Source: an uncultured Clostridium sp.
GTDB taxonomy: Bacteria; Bacillota; Clostridia; Clostridiales; Clostridiaceae
NCBI GenBank assembly: GCA_934746015.1
Contig: CAKVEW010000004.1
Span: 109,044-173,043 of the forward strand
Length of the DNA: 64,000 nt
Direction: 5' to 3'
Positions 62,646 to 64,000 of this stretch are shown here, piece after piece (position 1 is the first letter of the stretch; each line of letters starts with the position of its first letter). The notes under the pieces are model-generated. The model saw only the letters and a program-made list of their open reading frames with translations, did not search any database and was not told where the DNA came from. A program made the position numbers and the translations under genes.

Positions 62646-63839
62646 ATGGATTTAATGGATAAGTATATAAGCGAACTAAATAAATTAGATTTTTCAAAAA
62701 TGTATAATGATGATTTTATGGAAACTTGGAAAAAGAGTGACGATGAATTAAAGGCTGTATTTACAGTAGCTGAAGCTTTAAGAGACTTAAGAAAAAATAA
62801 TATATCAACAAAGATATTTGATAGTGGACTTGGAATTTCTTTATTTAGAGATAATTCTACTCGTACAAGATTTAGTTTTGCATCAGCTTGTAATCTTTTA
62901 GGATTAGAAGTTCAAGATTTAGATGAAGGAAAATCTCAAGTAGCTCATGGGGAAACAGTTAGAGAAACTGCTAATATGGTATCTTTCATGGCAGATGTTA
63001 TTGGTATTAGAGATGATATGTATATAGGTAAGGGAAATACTTATATGAGAGAAGTATCTAAAGCTGTAAGAGAGGGATATGAAGAGGGAACTTTAGAACA
63101 AATTCCTACATTAGTTGATTTACAATGCGATATTGACCATCCAACTCAAGCTATGGCAGATGCATTGCATTTAATTAATGAATTTGGAGGAATAGAAAAC
63201 TTAAAGGGTAAGAAAGTTGCTATGACTTGGGCATATTCTCCATCCTATGGTAAACCATTATCAGTTCCACAAGGAATTATTGGATTATTAACAAGATTTG
63301 GTATGGATGTTGTCTTAGCTCATCCAGAAGGATATGAAGTTATGCCAGAAGTTGAAGAAATAGCTAAAGAAAATGCAGTAAAATCAGGCGGTTCATTTAC
63401 TAAAACAAATTCTATGGAAGAAGCATTTAAGGATGCAGATATAGTATATCCAAAGAGCTGGGCTCCATTTGTTGCAATGGAGAAGAGAACTGATTTATAT
63501 GGAAATAGTGATTTTGATGGAATTAAAGAATTAGAAAAAGAATTATTAGAACAAAATGCAGAGCATAAAGATTGGCAATGTACTGAGGAATTAATGAATA
63601 CTACTAAAGATGGAAAAGCATTATATTTACACTGCTTACCAGCAGATATTACAGGTGTTAGCTGTGAAACTGGTGAAGTAGAAGCTTCAGTATTTGATAG
63701 ATATAGAAAGCCTTTATATAAAGAAGCAAGTTACAAGCCATATGTAATTGCAGCTATGATCTTCTTAAGTAAAGTTAATAACCCACAAGAAGTTTTAGCT
63801 AGATTAGAAGATGCTAAAAAAGAAAGACATATTAAATAG
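62646..63839 (+). CDS. ygeW: YgeW-type carbamoyltransferase
   Basis: The 397-aa protein is a knotted aspartate/ornithine carbamoyltransferase-like enzyme with the carbamoyl phosphate loop STRTRFSF, DIDHPTQAMAD and LHCLPADITG. The length and internal sequence match YgeW (about 396 aa). YgeW transcarbamoylates a still debated substrate, likely 2,3-diaminopropionate or an oxalurate-related compound. It lies 34 nt behind ygeY in the same sigma-54-controlled unit. The weak ribosome binding site GGGTAGG precedes the ATG. Confidence 0.92.
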   Translation: MDLMDKYISELNKLDFSKMYNDDFMETWKKSDDELKAVFTVAEALRDLRKNNISTKIFDSGLGISLFRDNSTRTRFSFASACNLLGLEVQDLDEGKSQVAHGETVRETANMVSFMADVIGIRDDMYIGKGNTYMREVSKAVREGYEEGTLEQIPTLVDLQCDIDHPTQAMADALHLINEFGGIENLKGKKVAMTWAYSPSYGKPLSVPQGIIGLLTRFGMDVVLAHPEGYEVMPEVEEIAKENAVKSGGSFTKTNSMEEAFKDADIVYPKSWAPFVAMEKRTDLYGNSDFDGIKELEKELLEQNAEHKDWQCTEELMNTTKDGKALYLHCLPADITGVSCETGEVEASVFDRYRKPLYKEASYKPYVIAAMIFLSKVNNPQEVLARLEDAKKERHIK

Positions 63840-64000
63840 ACTTTACATTATAGATGAGGCTTTTATCCATAAAAATAAAAGGGTAAAGGCCTTAAAAATT
63901 AAAATATCATATATTCTAAAAGGGAATCTGTTAAGCTGTTATGAAAAAATAGCTTAATGAATCATAGAATTTCTCGTTCTTTGAAAATTATATAAGTTTG
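63840..64000 (+). other. Intergenic tail of the window with possible stem-loops
   Basis: AGGCTTTTATCC near 63858 can partly pair with GGTAAAGGCCT near 63882-63892. Near 63933-63957 TTAAGCT and AGCTTAA form a 7-bp stem inside ATTCTA / TAGAAT. This may be a terminator followed by the leader of the next gene, which lies outside the window. Confidence 0.3.

Overview
The window is 64 kb of very AT-rich, gene-dense DNA. It has strong GGAGG-type ribosome binding sites, many TTG/GTG starts, T-box leaders ahead of two aminoacyl-tRNA synthetase genes, class III fructose-bisphosphatase, hydroxylamine reductase, GerMN and SpoVK-like AAA proteins. Together these point to the chromosome of an anaerobic spore-forming Clostridium (sensu stricto type). 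No rRNA, tRNA, IS element, phage or CRISPR array was seen.

Layout. 1-5.5 kb: the 3' part of an MgtA-type Mg2+ ATPase, a HAD phosphatase/ROK pair, and an RpiR/RpiA/aldo-keto reductase group with a 12-copy TAAA microsatellite inside it. 5.6-10.1 kb: a complete Bce-type antimicrobial-peptide module (response regulator, kinase, ABC ATPase, permease). 10.2-15.4 kb: a nitrosative-stress block made of Hcp, the RIC iron-sulfur repair protein, a second hemerythrin protein, a Cys-rich Crp/Fnr regulator and a nitroreductase. The RIC promoter carries a near-consensus FNR box centred exactly at -41.5. 15.7-20.9 kb: glycogen phosphorylase, a DEAD-box helicase with an unexplained hairpin in its leader, and T-box-controlled trpS. 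21-30.7 kb: a beta-helix lipoprotein and a VTC/DUF4956 operon that share an identical CiaR-like direct-repeat promoter, a PadR/DUF2812 pair with a clear operator, and fbp. 30.8-36.8 kb: a lipoprotein, an NlpC/P60 hydrolase, an ECF sigma/anti-sigma pair, and tyrS, whose T-box leader appears to be interrupted by a repeat that carries its own terminator. A second copy of that repeat lies at 31.44 kb.

36.9-45.3 kb: a nitroreductase, an unlisted 56-aa basic protein, an MFS exporter preceded by a five-codon leader peptide and hairpin, a short terminated RNA, a CarD-like protein, an ARE-type ABC-F protein with a complex uORF leader, and an EcsC/tetracycline-type ribosomal protection pair. Three of these look like devices against ribosome-targeting antibiotics, and two have attenuator-like leaders. 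45.3-58.5 kb: lipoproteins, a glyoxalase, ldh, an L,D-transpeptidase, an acyltransferase fused to a TraB/GumN-like domain that has lost its motif residues, endonuclease IV, a methyltransferase, a 1125-aa AAA protein with two intact and two degenerate AAA modules, and a double-GerMN lipoprotein. 58.6-64 kb: an esterase, an NADH oxidase, and the ygeY-ygeW pair preceded by an excellent -24/-12 sigma-54 promoter.

All calls come from reading the sequence; no database search was run. Start codons were reset to fit the Shine-Dalgarno site in many genes, as stated in each entry.
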